Shown here piece by piece: positions 54,221 to 63,791 of a DNA stretch of 64,000 nucleotides. A program made the translations under genes and the position numbers. Position 1 is the stretch's first letter; each line of letters starts with the position of its first letter. This DNA is from DAOPYU01 sp942493245 (GTDB lineage Bacteria; Sumerlaeota; Sumerlaeia; UBA8349): the NCBI GenBank assembly GCA_942493245.1, contig OW818685.1, positions 5,146,001 through 5,210,000 of the forward strand, given 5' to 3'. The notes under the pieces were generated by a model. The model saw nothing but the letters and a program-made list of their open reading frames with translations. It did no database searches and was not told the DNA's origin.

Positions 54221-54745
54221 TTACCCGACCCACAGGGAGTGAAGAAAAAAACGCGGGAGACATGAAATTTCCTTATTCTTTGTTTCGCGACACTTCCTTA
54301 GTAATGTCTTTTCAAAATCCTTATACCATTCGGAATACATGCCATCCAAACAAAGATCTGGCCGGATATCTCCCAAAACCTTTAATGCATTCTGAGGATC
54401 AGGTGAACCACCCAAATATTCTAAGCAAAATAGAAATAAAGCATCTCCTCTCTCTGACGCCTCAAATTCTTCTTTCGAGGCTAGTATAGATCCTTTTCTC
54501 TGGCTGTAAACAATGATTTTTCCTAATTCCTCATCGGAGGCTCTTCCGATAACAGACTTTTCAAGCCAACCCAGGCTATCATTTGCATCTTCTTCGACAC
54601 ACGCAAAATACTTGTCTACTTGAGATTCCACATACTTCCAGTCATTGATTCCACGACGAGTCGTATTCTTGAAACAATGCGGCACACTCCCACAGGAGAC
54701 AAGAACGACTATCAACACACACATCCACGCCGATCGCCACAACAT
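54221..54745 (-). CDS. Predicted lipoprotein of unknown function
   Basis: 174 residues. Signal with lipobox VVLVSC (Cys18). The mature part is helical and Cys-containing (FFACVEEDANDS-like and LFLFCLEYLGG). Noticeably AT-richer than the glycosyltransferase gene next to it. AGGAAGGA before ATG 54745. It lies between the radical SAM and glycosyltransferase genes. No family recognised. Confidence 0.5.
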   Translation of the reverse strand: MLWRSAWMCVLIVVLVSCGSVPHCFKNTTRRGINDWKYVESQVDKYFACVEEDANDSLGWLEKSVIGRASDEELGKIIVYSQRKGSILASKEEFEASERGDALFLFCLEYLGGSPDPQNALKVLGDIRPDLCLDGMYSEWYKDFEKTLLRKCRETKNKEISCLPRFFLHSLWVG

Positions 54746-54769
54746 TCGAAATCCTTCCTCTCAATTAAA

Positions 54770-55993
54770 TCATGGCCGGAACCGTCCGGCGGCTCGCGCG
54801 TCTCCGAGCAATTTGCAGTAAATATTCTCAGTCGTGCGGACCATCACGTCCAGTGAGAAACGCTCTTCGGTACGCTGCCGCATCCGGCGACCCCATTCCC
54901 GCTGCGTTTCAGGATCGCCCAGGGCGTGTTCGAGAGCCGCCGCCAGACTTTCCGGACGCCCCGGCTCGAAATACCAGGCGGCGACACCCGCCGCCTCGCG
55001 GTGGCCGGGAATGTCGCTCAGCACGGCGGACAAGCCGCAGGCCATCGCCTCGAGCAGGGCGTTCGGCATCCCCTCACTGAGCGAGGGGGCCACAAACAGG
55101 GTCGCCGCGTGCATCCAGGGCCGCACATCGAAGGCTTTCCCGGGGAAATGGAAGATTTTTTCGAGGCCCTTTTCCTTCACCATCCGGCGCAGCTCGGGCG
55201 CGCTTTCCCCTTCGCCCACCACGGCGATGTGGAGATCCGGCCGGGTCGCCTGTAACAAGGCGGCGGCTTCAACCAGAAATTGGTGCCCCTTGATCGGCTT
55301 GAGGTTCCCGACGGCCACAGCCAGGGGCGCGTCGAGCGGAATCCCGCATTTATCCACCAGCAACCTCCGGGCCGCGAGCGATTCTTCTCCGTCGCGCGGC
55401 GGCACATACGTCTCGATGTCCACCCCGTTGGGGACCAGAAAGATCCGGTCGAGCGGAACGCTCTCCTCCTCGTGGATCTCGTGGCGCATGGCTTCGGTCT
55501 TGCACAGCGTCGCGGTGGTGCGGCGGTCGGCGGCGCGCTGGAGCGAGCGATGGAGCCACGTGGCCTCCCACTCGATGCCCATGCGCCCCCGCGTGGCCAC
55601 CGTCACGGGCGTCTCGACCGAACTGGCCGCGTAGGCCGCCATGATATTGGCGACAAAGAGAAAACTGTGAACGACATCGGGCGCCTCGGAGCCGATCAGG
55701 CGCGCCAGGCGTTGGTACAGGAGAAACGCACGCGGGTGCGCCAGATTCCAGCTGGCGTCGAGCGTGTGGCAGGCGATTCCCGGCGGCACCAGACTCACGT
55801 CCGTCAACGCGCCGTTGAGACAACAAAGAACCGGCTCGAAGCGTTCGCGGTCGAGCCGCTCGAGCAGATGCAGCAGATGCAATTCCGTTCCGGCGCGCGC
55901 CAGCCGCTCGATCACATAGAAAATCTTGATCTTGCGTCCCGGTTCGAACGGCGCCGGATGAAGCGGATTGGGCGTATTGAAAATGGAGTTCAT
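54770..55993 (-). CDS. GT4-family glycosyltransferase
   Basis: 407 residues. GT-B fold: N-terminal FYVIERLARAGTELHLLHLL, C-terminal AVGNLKPIKGHQFLVEAAAL and APSLSEGMPNALLEAMACGL with the two acidic residues of the E-x7-E motif. It transfers a sugar from a nucleotide donor to a glycan or lipid acceptor in the cytoplasm. ATG 55993 has GGGAGAC about 9 nt upstream. It follows another GT4 gene by 37 nt on the same strand. Confidence 0.82.
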   Translation of the reverse strand: MNSIFNTPNPLHPAPFEPGRKIKIFYVIERLARAGTELHLLHLLERLDRERFEPVLCCLNGALTDVSLVPPGIACHTLDASWNLAHPRAFLLYQRLARLIGSEAPDVVHSFLFVANIMAAYAASSVETPVTVATRGRMGIEWEATWLHRSLQRAADRRTTATLCKTEAMRHEIHEEESVPLDRIFLVPNGVDIETYVPPRDGEESLAARRLLVDKCGIPLDAPLAVAVGNLKPIKGHQFLVEAAALLQATRPDLHIAVVGEGESAPELRRMVKEKGLEKIFHFPGKAFDVRPWMHAATLFVAPSLSEGMPNALLEAMACGLSAVLSDIPGHREAAGVAAWYFEPGRPESLAAALEHALGDPETQREWGRRMRQRTEERFSLDVMVRTTENIYCKLLGDARAAGRFRP

Positions 55994-56030
55994 TGGAAAA
56001 CGTCTCCCGGGGACCAATCTGTCCCCCTTA

Positions 56031-57311
56031 TTATCGGACGTTCCCGTCCAAAACTTGAGCGCGCGATTCGCGGTGGGTGAGCGCCGCCAGCAGCGCCACG
56101 TTCCGCTCCAGACCAAACCGCGCCCGCGCCCGTTCGCGTCCGGCCTGCCCCATTTGCGCCCGAAGAGCCGGATTGTCCCACAAATCCTGAATCGCGCCCG
56201 CCAGCGCCACCGGGTCGTGTGGCAGCGTGAGCCGACCCGTTTCCCCCTCGACCACCGCTTCGGGAATGCCGGAAATGTTCGACGCCACCACGGGCAGCCC
56301 CATCGCCATCGCCTCGACGATCACGTTCGGCAGCCCGTCGCGGTCCCCCCGGGGGGTGACTACACAGGGCAGAACGAACAGCCGCGCCCGCCGGTACAGA
56401 TCGCGAACCGCCGCGCGCGGGAGCAGGCCCGTGATTGTCACCACCCCCTCCAGCCCGCCTTCGCGAATCTGGCGTTCGAGTTCCTCCCGCATGTACCCAT
56501 CCCCCACGATCCGGCAGGAGAACGCCACCCCCCGCTCGCGCAGCAGACGACACGCCTCGATCAATTCCGGGAACCCCTTTGTGTCGCACAGCCGTCCAAC
56601 GCTCAGCAGGAGCGGTTCTTCGACCGCCGGGTCGTGCGCTTCGTCGAAAGCCGTCAGGTCCACCCCGTGGTACACCGCGTGGAGGTGTTGAGGCCGCGCC
56701 CACGGGTAGGTTCTCAGGAGAAAATCGCGGTTGTACTGCGTGCAGGTGACCAGGTACTGCGCCGCGCGGATTTTCTCCTCCAGCAGGGTTCGGTCTATGA
56801 ACAGGTCGTAGGCGTGGCCCGTGAAACTGAAGGGTCGCCCCATCAGCCGGGCGATGAACAGCCCCGCCGACGCGGGCACCGACGCCCAGTGCGCGTGGAT
56901 ATGCTCGAGTCCCCGCCGCTCGGCCAACTGCGCAAACCAGGGCGCCTGTGCGAACACGTAGAGCGTCTTGAGAAACGTGTGCCACGGTCCCCGGATAGAT
57001 CGAAGCGCCACGGCCAGCGTCGAAAAGTACCGCCCCGGCGCGCGGAACACCCGTGAAACATGCGCCGCCAACACCGCCCCCGACAGCACCGGTGGGACGT
57101 AATGTGTCGCCTCGCGCATGATCACCTCGGCGCCCGGTTGAAAATGGCCGTCGCGGCACCGCTTCAACGAAAAAACCTCGAACGGCACCCCCCGCTTGCC
57201 CAGCTCCACGATCTCGTTCAGGATGAACGTCTCGCAGAACTCCGGGAACTGCGACATCACATACGCCCGACGCGGCAGCGACTCAAATTCGGAAACAGGG
57301 GAGGGCGTCAT
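56031..57311 (-). CDS. GT4-family glycosyltransferase (exopolysaccharide type)
   Basis: 426 residues. N terminus AYVMSQFPEFCETFILNEIV is typical of the EpsD/WcaL-like colanic acid and exopolysaccharide group; C-terminal LSVGRLCDTKGFPELIEACR and GDRDGLPNVIVEAMAMGLPV form the nucleotide-sugar site. Start ATG 57311 overlaps the stop of the upstream radical SAM gene by 4 nt, so they are translated together. This supports a shared pathway for a surface glycan or glycolipid (inference). Confidence 0.82.
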   Translation of the reverse strand: MTPSPVSEFESLPRRAYVMSQFPEFCETFILNEIVELGKRGVPFEVFSLKRCRDGHFQPGAEVIMREATHYVPPVLSGAVLAAHVSRVFRAPGRYFSTLAVALRSIRGPWHTFLKTLYVFAQAPWFAQLAERRGLEHIHAHWASVPASAGLFIARLMGRPFSFTGHAYDLFIDRTLLEEKIRAAQYLVTCTQYNRDFLLRTYPWARPQHLHAVYHGVDLTAFDEAHDPAVEEPLLLSVGRLCDTKGFPELIEACRLLRERGVAFSCRIVGDGYMREELERQIREGGLEGVVTITGLLPRAAVRDLYRRARLFVLPCVVTPRGDRDGLPNVIVEAMAMGLPVVASNISGIPEAVVEGETGRLTLPHDPVALAGAIQDLWDNPALRAQMGQAGRERARARFGLERNVALLAALTHRESRAQVLDGNVR

Positions 57312-58804
57312 GGCGCAACCGGTCCCCCGGCTTTTCGACCCCGCCCCAGCATCTTGCGCAACAACCGCCCCGCCGCTTTCCGTTTCTCCCACATGAACCG
57401 CGCCAGACTGCGCAGCCGCAGGTTGCGCAGGTAGAACCAGAGATACGCCTGCGCCTGCAACCGCTCGAGCTGGGCGCGCGAGAGCGTCTGGAGTTCCATC
57501 GCATTGCCCAGGTGCTTGTCGAAATCGCTCCAGTTCGTCGAGATCAGGCGGTACCCCCCTTCGCCGCGTGCGGCCATCTCGGCCACCTGCGTCCCCGGGT
57601 AGGGCACCATGATACCGAACGCGGCGGTGGTGGTGTTGAGCCGCGCCGCCAGACGAATGGTATCCCATGCCGTCTGGCGGGTCTCGCCCGGGAATCCGAG
57701 GATGTAGAACGCCTCCATTTCCAGTCCCGCGCGCCTAGTGGCCGCAATGGCCCGCTCGATCTGCTCGAGGGTGGTCCCCTTGTGGGCCACGTTCAGGACG
57801 GACTGGTTGCCCGATTCGATGCCATAGCCCACGCGCACGCACCCCGCCCGGCGCATCCGCCCGAGTAGTTCCTCATCCACCGAATTGACACGCCCGTTGG
57901 CAAACCACTCGATCTTTTTGTGAAGCCCCCGCCGCTCCATTTCATCGCAAATTTCCAGCGCCCAGCTGCGCCGCAGCGTGAAGGTTTCATCCGAAAAATC
58001 TATCCGCTTCGCGCCATAACGTTCGACGACCCGCTCGACCTCGTCCACCACATTGCCGGGCGAGCGAAAACGCACCTGGTCGCCCAGCACGCGCATGCAG
58101 AAAATGCACTGAAAGGGACACCCTCGCGAGGCATAGACCTGATAAACGTCCGCGCGTCCATACAAATCCCACGCGGGCGGGGGCAGGGAATCCAGATCGC
58201 GCATCCAGTCGCGCCGGGCGTTGACCTCCACCCGATCTCCGTCGCGAAAAGCCAACCCCTCGATTTTCCGCAATTGTTCCGCCGTTGCGGGCGTCTCGGC
58301 GGATGCGCACCCGGCGGCCAGCCACAGGCGCCAGAGCGTTTCTTCCCCTTCGCCCACCACCGCAAAATCGAACGCGGGAAATTCCTCGAGGGTTCGCTCC
58401 GGCAAAGCAGAGGCGTGAGGACCACCCACGACCACCCGCACATCGGGCAGGTGCTGGCGAACCGCCTCGGCCACCCGCGCGGCGCGGCGGATTTCGTGTG
58501 TCATGGCCGTGAGACCCAACAGCCGGGGACGGGCCGCCACGATCCGTTCGACCGTTTCGGCGAATTTCAGCCGGTCGAACATCGCGTCCACAATCCCGAC
58601 CGATACTCCGTACGAACGCAGGTACGCCGCCAGATAGCCCAGCCCCAGAAGCGGCATCCGGTACCACCCGCCCTGCACGATCTCCTCGTCCGCCGTTTTG
58701 ACCAGTATCACCTCGCGCAAAGGAGAAGCGGCCCCGTTGCTCTCGATCGGGCACGGCGAATCGGGGGAGGTGAGAGGCGATGAAGAATTCTCGGGAGACT
58801 TCAT
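57308..58804 (-). CDS. B12-binding radical SAM protein
   Basis: 498 residues. Cobalamin-binding domain about 30-170 (VVVGGPHASALPERTLEEFP, FAVVGEGEETLW), then ASRGCPFQCIFCMRVLGDQV, FSDETFTL, and GYGIESGNQSVLNVAHKGTT. Members methylate or rearrange lipids and glycans, for example in hopanoid, phosphonate or antibiotic synthesis. It heads a probable operon with two glycosyltransferases. ATG 58804 (MKSPENSS) was taken; the ribosome site is weak. Confidence 0.78.
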   Translation of the reverse strand: MKSPENSSSPLTSPDSPCPIESNGAASPLREVILVKTADEEIVQGGWYRMPLLGLGYLAAYLRSYGVSVGIVDAMFDRLKFAETVERIVAARPRLLGLTAMTHEIRRAARVAEAVRQHLPDVRVVVGGPHASALPERTLEEFPAFDFAVVGEGEETLWRLWLAAGCASAETPATAEQLRKIEGLAFRDGDRVEVNARRDWMRDLDSLPPPAWDLYGRADVYQVYASRGCPFQCIFCMRVLGDQVRFRSPGNVVDEVERVVERYGAKRIDFSDETFTLRRSWALEICDEMERRGLHKKIEWFANGRVNSVDEELLGRMRRAGCVRVGYGIESGNQSVLNVAHKGTTLEQIERAIAATRRAGLEMEAFYILGFPGETRQTAWDTIRLAARLNTTTAAFGIMVPYPGTQVAEMAARGEGGYRLISTNWSDFDKHLGNAMELQTLSRAQLERLQAQAYLWFYLRNLRLRSLARFMWEKRKAAGRLLRKMLGRGRKAGGPVAP

Positions 58805-58933
58805 GACGTGCCTATTTTTTGGCTTCTCATACGGCCCTGTCAAGAGAAAGTAGGAAAAAGAGGCGTTTCATCAGGAACGACTCTTTGTCCAGTTCGTCGG
58901 TTTTGTTCGAAGAAAACAGAAGCCCTTCCTCTG

Positions 58934-59049
58934 TCATGGGGCTGTATCAGAAGTATTTTTGTACACCATGTTGAATGTAAATTCCTTCTTTGAATACTAC
59001 ATATTGTGCTTTACCCTGCATTTCCGGGGGTTCTGATACAGCCCCATGA
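58934..59049. mobile_element. MITE-like element with 19-bp perfect inverted repeats
   Basis: TCATGGGGCTGTATCAGAA (58934-58952) and its exact complement (59031-59049) lie 116 nt end to end. The GGGGCTGTATCAGAA end looks like an IS terminus and AT repeats at both borders (2-bp duplication possible). There is no gene inside. It lies in the 58805-59389 gap, which otherwise shows only a promoter. Confidence 0.6.
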
Positions 59050-59303
59050 CGAAAAGCGGGATGGCGTTTTGGCCCCCATGCGAAAAACTCATCAAAAATC
59101 TACCCACAAATTCTTTCAAAGAACCCACATTGAGTACATGTCGAGGACGCAAGGAATCGCCGTTTCGGGGACTTTTGTGTTTTCGGTTTTTCCGTGCGAC
59201 TTCAAGCACGGTAAACAAGACAATCCGCTCCCGAAATCGCGGGGGAACGGATACCGAAAACGAAGTGCAAATACCTGCTATTTGCTGGGAATTATCGAAT
59301 GGA

Positions 59304-59332
59304 TTGACAAACGGGGACGTTTCTGAAATTAT
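59304..59332 (+). promoter_or_regulatory. Promoter of the HAD gene
   Basis: TTGACA (59304-59309), 17 nt, AATTAT (59327-59332). Transcription would start near 59339, with a leader of about 50 nt. Confidence 0.5.
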
Positions 59333-59389
59333 AGGTCAGGTGTGGGGGTGGGATTGAGGTCCGCGGGATGCGGGAAGAGGGGTGGCGTT

Positions 59390-60295
59390 ATGGGAACAGG
59401 GAAGATCCGGCGGTTGTCCGCCTTTGAGCAGCGCCAGGCATTCTATATCGGGGTGGATTCGGACGGGTGCGTGTTCGACACCATGGAATTGAAACAGAAG
59501 CAGTGTTTCACTCCGAATATCATCCAACACTTCGGCTTGCAGGCGCTCGCCGGTGTCACGCGAGAGACGACCGAGTTCGTCAATCTGTACTCGCGGTTTC
59601 GGGGACAGAATCGTTTCAAAGCGCTGCTGAAGACGTTCGATCTGCTGACCGCTCGGCCCGAGTTTGCGGCGAGCGGTTTAGCGCTGCCGGATCTGGGACC
59701 GCTCCGCGCCTGGGTGAGCGAGGCTGCGGCATTGGACAATGCGTCGCTCGAAGAAGAAGCGGTTCTCTCGGCCAACCCGAGTCTCTGGCAGGTGATCGAG
59801 TGGAGCGAAGCGGTGAATCGCGAGGTGGCGGCGCGGGCCGGGGAGGTGATCCCCTTTGCCGGCGCGAACGAAAGTCTCGTGGCGGCCAGCGTCCGGGCGG
59901 ATCTGGTTGTGGTGTCGCAGACGCCCACCGAGGCGCTCGAACGCGAGTGGGAAGCACACGGCATGTCCCACCTGCCCCAGTTGATCTGCGGGCAGGAACT
60001 CGGCACCAAGGCGGACCACCTGCGAGGCACGGCGGGCGAGCGTTACGCGCCGGGGCGCGTGCTCATGGTGGGTGACGCGGCGGGCGACCGGGCGGCAGCG
60101 TCCGAGACCGGCGCGCTGTTTTTCCCGATCCTGCCAGGCCGCGAGGCCCATTCGTGGGAAGAATTTCGATCCGAAGGTTTGCCGCGTTTCTTCGAAGGAC
60201 GATTCGCCGGGGACTACGAAGCAAAACTCCTCGCGCGGTTCGACGCCTGCCTGCCGGAAACTCCGCCGTGGGAGACGGAGCATAAGCAAAATTGA
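59390..60295 (+). CDS. HAD-family hydrolase
   Basis: 301 residues from ATG 59390. Motif I IGVDSDGCVFD with nucleophile Asp23 and Asp25, motif II VVSQTPTEAL (Ser/Thr), a downstream Lys in GTKADHLRG, and motif IV MVGDAAGDRAAA. A helical cap lies between motifs I and II. Likely a phosphatase or phosphoglycolate-type enzyme; substrate unknown. GAGGGGTG about 8 nt upstream. The DUF1638 gene follows after 76 nt on the same strand. Confidence 0.75.
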   Translation: MGTGKIRRLSAFEQRQAFYIGVDSDGCVFDTMELKQKQCFTPNIIQHFGLQALAGVTRETTEFVNLYSRFRGQNRFKALLKTFDLLTARPEFAASGLALPDLGPLRAWVSEAAALDNASLEEEAVLSANPSLWQVIEWSEAVNREVAARAGEVIPFAGANESLVAASVRADLVVVSQTPTEALEREWEAHGMSHLPQLICGQELGTKADHLRGTAGERYAPGRVLMVGDAAGDRAAASETGALFFPILPGREAHSWEEFRSEGLPRFFEGRFAGDYEAKLLARFDACLPETPPWETEHKQN

Positions 60296-60371
60296 AAGAT
60301 AGAATGTCTCTGGAGAGATCTTCCCTATTCTTTCCACCACAACCGAGTATCCGGCTTCAAAGGAATTTTAG

Positions 60372-61181
60372 ATGACCGATTACCCCGCGCTTTTTTCCTC
60401 CGGTGGACAGCGTTTCAAACTGATCGCCTGCGAGATCTTCTACCGCGAAATCTGCGCCTGTGTGGCGCGGTCGCGCCATGTGATTGATGTCGAGTTCCTC
60501 TCGCAGGGCCTGCACGACCTGCCCAGCGGCACGATGGCGGCACGGGTCCAGAAGGCCATTGACGCCGCCACCCCCGACCGCTACGCCGGCGTATTGCTCG
60601 GTTTTGCGCTCTGCAACAATGGGGTTGTCGGCCTGAGTCACCCGAGTCTCCCGATTGTCGTCCCGCGCGCACACGACTGCATCGCCCTCTTCCTCGGATC
60701 GCGGGCAACCTACGACTCCGTGTTTGGAGAAAATCCCGGCACGTTCTACAAAACAGCCGGCTGGATCGAGCGCGACCACACCAACCTCGAGGACGAAAGC
60801 GTGCCGTCCGACTCGCCCTTCTCCGTCCTCCAGACGTTCGAGGCCTACGTCGCGAAGTATGGCGAGGAAAATGCGCTCTACCTCATGGAAACCATGCTGG
60901 GCCTGAAAAATTACAGCCGCATGGTCTATATTGACCTGCCCGGCCTGGCGCCCCTGCCCCACGCCGACGAAACCCGTCGCGACGCCGAGCGGCTCGGCCT
61001 GCAATTCGAACAGAAACAGGGCGACCTGCGCTGGCTCCAGCACCTCGCGGACGGCCCCTGGGACGCCGAAGACTTTCTGGTCGTCCAGCCCGGCGAACGC
61101 ATCGCCGCCGCCTACGACGGATCCATCATGCGCGCCGAATCCGCCCTGACTCCGGACGGTTCTACCGAAAATCCTGTTTGA
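60372..61181 (+). CDS. DUF1638 family protein
   Basis: 269 residues. The family pattern is LIACEIFYREICACVAR, FLSQGLHDLPSGTMAARVQK, LLGFALCNNGVVGL and VPRAHDCIALFLGS. DUF1638 proteins are often encoded beside corrinoid-dependent methyltransferases and may handle corrinoid or metal cofactors; this window has a URO-D-like methyltransferase, but 45 kb away. Cys and His residues could bind metal. AAGGAA before ATG. Confidence 0.75.
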   Translation: MTDYPALFSSGGQRFKLIACEIFYREICACVARSRHVIDVEFLSQGLHDLPSGTMAARVQKAIDAATPDRYAGVLLGFALCNNGVVGLSHPSLPIVVPRAHDCIALFLGSRATYDSVFGENPGTFYKTAGWIERDHTNLEDESVPSDSPFSVLQTFEAYVAKYGEENALYLMETMLGLKNYSRMVYIDLPGLAPLPHADETRRDAERLGLQFEQKQGDLRWLQHLADGPWDAEDFLVVQPGERIAAAYDGSIMRAESALTPDGSTENPV

Positions 61182-61232
61182 GATTTGAAAAACGGATAGG
61201 ATTTCTGGCGCAGCGAAGCCGCAACCAATTTT

Positions 61233-61387
61233 AACGCAAAGTCGCAAAGTGCAGAGACGCAAAGATTCGTGGATTTTCAGTTTTCGTCATCCACTCAGTC
61301 TGTCCCTGTTTTCGGTTCGGGCTTTAGATCGCCCCGTCCTCCCCATCCGAATACCTCTGCGTCCTTGCGTCTTTGCGCCTTTGCGTT
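61233..61387. repeat. GCAAAG-type inverted repeat with long loop
   Basis: The left arm (61233-61265, AACGCAAAGTCGCAAAGTGC and on) and right arm (61355-61387, CTCTGCGTCCTTGCGTCTTT and on) are imperfect complements separated by about 90 nt. It is the same kind as the CACCAAG and GCGAAA families. It fills most of 61182-61527. Confidence 0.8.
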
Positions 61388-61527
61388 TTGTGGTTGATTG
61401 TCTTTATTTTACCGACAAAATCGTCGCGGCTTGCGTAGATTCTCTGCGAGATAGTAGTACAAGATTGGCCGATCAATCTTGTGAATCCTGTAAATCCGGT
61501 TCGGAAATTCGTTCTTCTGTTGACCGC

Positions 61528-62289
61528 TCACGCCGAAACGGCGACGGGCTTGCGCGCCACCAGGATGAGCCGTGTGGATTCCTCGGTGTCGTACGGGTCG
61601 CCCGAAAACTCGCCGTAAGTCTTTTCCAACTCCAGCCCCGCCTGCTCGAACAGCGCCTGCATTTCCTCCAGAGTGTAAAGGCGCACGTCGTAGGAACGCT
61701 CGGTCGCGCGCCCCTCTAGTTCGATCTGGGTCTCGTTGTGGAGCACGTGCGTCGTGGGGTTGAACGACCAGTCCTCGGTCAACAGCAGGTTGTCTATCTG
61801 CTGTTGCGTGCAGGAATGCTCCTCGATGATATCAATGAGGGGGACCAGATTGGCCATGTCTATCAGGAGGCGTCCGCCGGGCTTCAAGACTCGGGCGAAC
61901 TCGGCCACCACCCGCTGGTTGTGGGATTCTTCAAAGTAGCCGAAGCTGTTGAACAGGTTCAGTACGGCGTCGAAACGGTCGGCAGCAAATGGGAGGAGCC
62001 GCATGTCGCCCCGGATAAACCGGTTCGCGGGCAGCGTCTCGGTGGCGCGTCGCAGGCAGTCCGGGTCGAGATCCAATCCTACGATCGAAGGGAAAAGCGG
62101 CCAGAGGTACTCCATGTGCCGCCCGTACCCGCACGGGCAGTCCAGTACCGCGGCGCCGGGTTGCAGGTCCAGCGCGTCACAGGCGAACTGTGCCTCCTCC
62201 ATCGCCACGGCCGGTTCCAGAATGTAGTCGCTGTAGATCTCTCCATACGGTTCGGAGAAATAGGTCCGGAACCAGTCGTTTTGCGCCAT
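61528..62289 (-). CDS. SAM-dependent methyltransferase (class I)
   Basis: 253 residues. Motif I VLDCPCGYGRHMEYL, acidic residue GLDLDP after beta2, FDAVLNLFNSFGYF (motif IV region) and LKPGGRLLIDMANL. It matches the common class I methyltransferases with a C-terminal beta-domain. The acceptor is unknown. It lies 38 nt after the sugar transporter stop on the same strand. Confidence 0.78.
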   Translation of the reverse strand: MAQNDWFRTYFSEPYGEIYSDYILEPAVAMEEAQFACDALDLQPGAAVLDCPCGYGRHMEYLWPLFPSIVGLDLDPDCLRRATETLPANRFIRGDMRLLPFAADRFDAVLNLFNSFGYFEESHNQRVVAEFARVLKPGGRLLIDMANLVPLIDIIEEHSCTQQQIDNLLLTEDWSFNPTTHVLHNETQIELEGRATERSYDVRLYTLEEMQALFEQAGLELEKTYGEFSGDPYDTEESTRLILVARKPVAVSA

Positions 62290-62327
62290 TGGGTCGTTCC
62301 CTCCTTCGGGTTCAGACTCGAACGGCG

Positions 62328-63791
62328 TTATCCTACCAGATCCTTTTCAATCTGTTCAAGCGTCTTCCCCTTTGTTTCCGGCACAAACAGGTGGATGAAG
62401 ACAAATCCGGCGGCGCAGATGGCCGAGTAGAGCCAGAAAGTGCCCGCCGCGCCCAGGTTCTTGTTGAGCGCCGGGAAGGTGTAGGTCAATACGAAACACG
62501 CGATCCACAACGCGCACACGGCCACCGAAACCGCCGCGCCCCGAATGCGGTTCGGGAAGATCTCCGAAATCAGCACCCACGTGATCGGCGCGAGCGAGAA
62601 CGCGTAGCACCCGATGGTGGCCAGCACGGGAATCACCACCCCCAGCCCCTTAAATCCCAGACTGTACGACAAGCCGATCAAAAAGTGGAAAAAACAGATG
62701 CCCGCGCACCCGACCAGCATCAGAATGCGGCGTCCGAAACGATCCACCGTCTTGATCGCGATGAAGGTACAGATCAGATTCACCAGGCCCGTGATGACGA
62801 TCTGGAACAACACGTCACTGACTTTGTACCCGGCCTGTTTGAAGATCTCTTCGGCGTAGTTGAAAATCACATTGATCCCGCTCCACTGCTGAAGCACCGC
62901 CAGGAAACAGCCGATGCAGAGGATCTTGAGCATGCGCGGATCGAGCAGGTCGCCGAAACGCACGCGCTGGACCTCCTCGCCGACAATGGTGTTCTGGATG
63001 TCGCTCACTTCTTTCTCGGCATGCGCCTGACCGCCGATGCGCGCCAGAATATCGAGCGCCTTCTGACTCTTCCCGTTCTTGACCAGCCAGCGCGGACTCT
63101 CGGGCACCAGGAGCGCCCCCACAAAGAACACCAGCGACGGCACCGTGACCGCCGTGAACATCCACCGCCAGGCAAACTGGCCGTTCCACGACTGGCGGAT
63201 CATCTCGGCGGTGGTGTCGGCGGGCATTTTCTGGGCGATGAACATGTTGACCACCTGAGCGGCCAGCACGCCGATTACGATCGTGAGCTGGTTGATGGCC
63301 ACCAGCCGTCCGCGCATGTGCGCCGGCGCCACTTCGGCGATATACATGGGCGAGAGGTTCGACGCCATCCCGATCGCCACGCCACCCAGAATCCGCCAGA
63401 CGACGAACCAATCGAGCGTAGTGGCCCACCCGGTCAGAATGGACGATATGGCAAAAATCAAAGCGGAAATCAGCAGGAGAATTTTGCGCCCGAACCTGTC
63501 GCTCAGCGCCCCGGAAATCAGAGAACCGAGCAGACATCCCAACAGCGCGCAGCTATTGGCCCAGCCGCTGAGCGTCTCATTCACCTCGATCCCGGCGACG
63601 CCATCCACCAGACCGTCCTTGGCGATTCCGAAAAAGGGCTGAAAGAAGGGCTTCGCCCCGCCGATCACCACCCAGTCGTAGCCGAAGAGCAAACCGCCCA
63701 TGGCCGCCACGAGCGAGATGGCCCAGATGTACCGCAAGTTGTACTGCGCGGGAACCCCGCTCGAGGATGGCGTACCGGTCACGATGTTCAT
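62328..63791 (-). CDS. MFS sugar transporter (sugar porter family)
   Basis: 487 residues with 12 predicted membrane segments. Sugar porter signatures: GGLLFGYDWVVIGGA, SDRFGRKILLL, VPESPRWLVKNGKSQKAL, GINVIFNYAEEIF, VDRFGRRILML and VPETKGKTLEQIE. It is close to bacterial XylE/GLUT-like H+ symporters. ATG 63791 with AAGGAAG about 9 nt upstream. The substrate is likely a hexose or pentose. Confidence 0.87.
   Translation of the reverse strand: MNIVTGTPSSSGVPAQYNLRYIWAISLVAAMGGLLFGYDWVVIGGAKPFFQPFFGIAKDGLVDGVAGIEVNETLSGWANSCALLGCLLGSLISGALSDRFGRKILLLISALIFAISSILTGWATTLDWFVVWRILGGVAIGMASNLSPMYIAEVAPAHMRGRLVAINQLTIVIGVLAAQVVNMFIAQKMPADTTAEMIRQSWNGQFAWRWMFTAVTVPSLVFFVGALLVPESPRWLVKNGKSQKALDILARIGGQAHAEKEVSDIQNTIVGEEVQRVRFGDLLDPRMLKILCIGCFLAVLQQWSGINVIFNYAEEIFKQAGYKVSDVLFQIVITGLVNLICTFIAIKTVDRFGRRILMLVGCAGICFFHFLIGLSYSLGFKGLGVVIPVLATIGCYAFSLAPITWVLISEIFPNRIRGAAVSVAVCALWIACFVLTYTFPALNKNLGAAGTFWLYSAICAAGFVFIHLFVPETKGKTLEQIEKDLVG

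Noticed and set aside
54051..54263. Short frames in the 54.0-54.26 kb gap, both strands
   Set aside because: No ribosome site, no recognisable domain, and overlap with repeat remnants.
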